The notes under the pieces were generated by a model that was not told where the DNA came from, ran no database searches, and worked only from the letters and a program-made list of their open reading frames with translations. A stretch of 54,249 nt of DNA. It comes from Flavobacteriales bacterium (GTDB lineage: Bacteria; Bacteroidota; Bacteroidia; Flavobacteriales; Flavobacteriaceae). Shown here one piece after another: positions 54,202 through 54,249 of this stretch (positions are counted from its first letter, which is position 1; each line of letters begins with the position of its first letter). The DNA is taken from assembly GCA_013205245.1 (NCBI GenBank), contig JABMNH010000010.1:1-54249 (forward strand), written 5' to 3'. Position numbers and translations under genes: made by a program.

Positions 54202-54249
54202 ATGAATTATCAACAATTAATCGACTCTCAAAGATACCAAATAGAAGCG
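54202..54249 (+). CDS. IS30-family transposase, N-terminal part cut by the window end
   Basis: Sixteen codons, MNYQQLIDSQRYQIEA, run off the window end without a stop. The YxQLxxxQRYQIxA pattern is the start of the helix-turn-helix found at the N-terminus of IS30-type transposases. Only this small part is visible, so the call rests on the pattern and on the palindrome just upstream; a non-mobile HTH protein is a less likely alternative. The element extends to the right of the window. Confidence 0.55.
   Translation, partial: MNYQQLIDSQRYQIEA

Overview
The window is about 54 kb of ordinary chromosome from a low-GC member of the Bacteroidota, most likely a marine-type Flavobacteriaceae. The evidence is the AT-rich sequence, the primary sigma factor of about 287 residues without region 1.1, promoters of the Bacteroidota form (TTTG, 19 bases, TAnnTTTG), lineage-typical families (DUF5686, DUF5916, FucP-like sugar transporter, short Dxs) and the almost complete absence of Shine-Dalgarno sequences. 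No rRNA, CRISPR array, prophage or large transferred island was seen. The only sign of a mobile element is the first 16 codons of an IS30-like transposase at the right edge.

Layout, left to right. 0.1-4 kb: fatty-acid initiation operon DUF177-rpmF, then fabH-accB-accC. 4-6.5 kb: Lrp-type regulator, zinc metallopeptidase, asparaginase, tRNA-Ser(GGA). 6.5-8.9 kb: compact ExbB / unknown 4-TM protein / ExbD / ExbD motor operon. 9-14.6 kb: rpsO, pnp, a frameshifted HTH regulator gene, rpoD, rpe. 14.6-18.5 kb: recJ, OsmC and CMD-type redox proteins, rsmI. 18.7-25 kb: aspS, an APC permease and a CLC channel in one run, meeting glpQ tail to tail. 25-32.7 kb: membrane proteins, tadA, dxs, rpoN, asnS. 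32.9-39.3 kb: small secreted protein, rmlA, RND-type exporter, DUF5686 outer-membrane protein. 39.4-45 kb: translation cluster (rplM-rpsI, rpsB-tsf, pyrH-frr) interrupted by an opposing sugar transporter. 45-51 kb: envelope block with a DUF5916 protein and a three-gene operon of a beta-barrel protein plus two tandem DUF3179 lipoproteins. 51-54 kb: polA, then a 32-bp perfect palindrome and the IS30 start.

Most genes are housekeeping (translation, fatty acid, isoprenoid, RNA decay, DNA repair). The less ordinary observations are: the frameshifted regulator with an inverted-repeat operator candidate on its promoter; a short palindromic repeat embedded in frame in recJ, belonging to a set of similar hairpins in nearby intergenic gaps; a DNA polymerase I whose proofreading acidic residues all appear to be replaced; the barrel/DUF3179/DUF3179 operon, the best candidate for an undescribed envelope system; an orphan terminator-like hairpin between divergent redox genes; and promoters placed so close to the dxs and tadA start codons that leaderless transcripts are likely. 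All functional statements come from reading motifs by eye; no database search was run.
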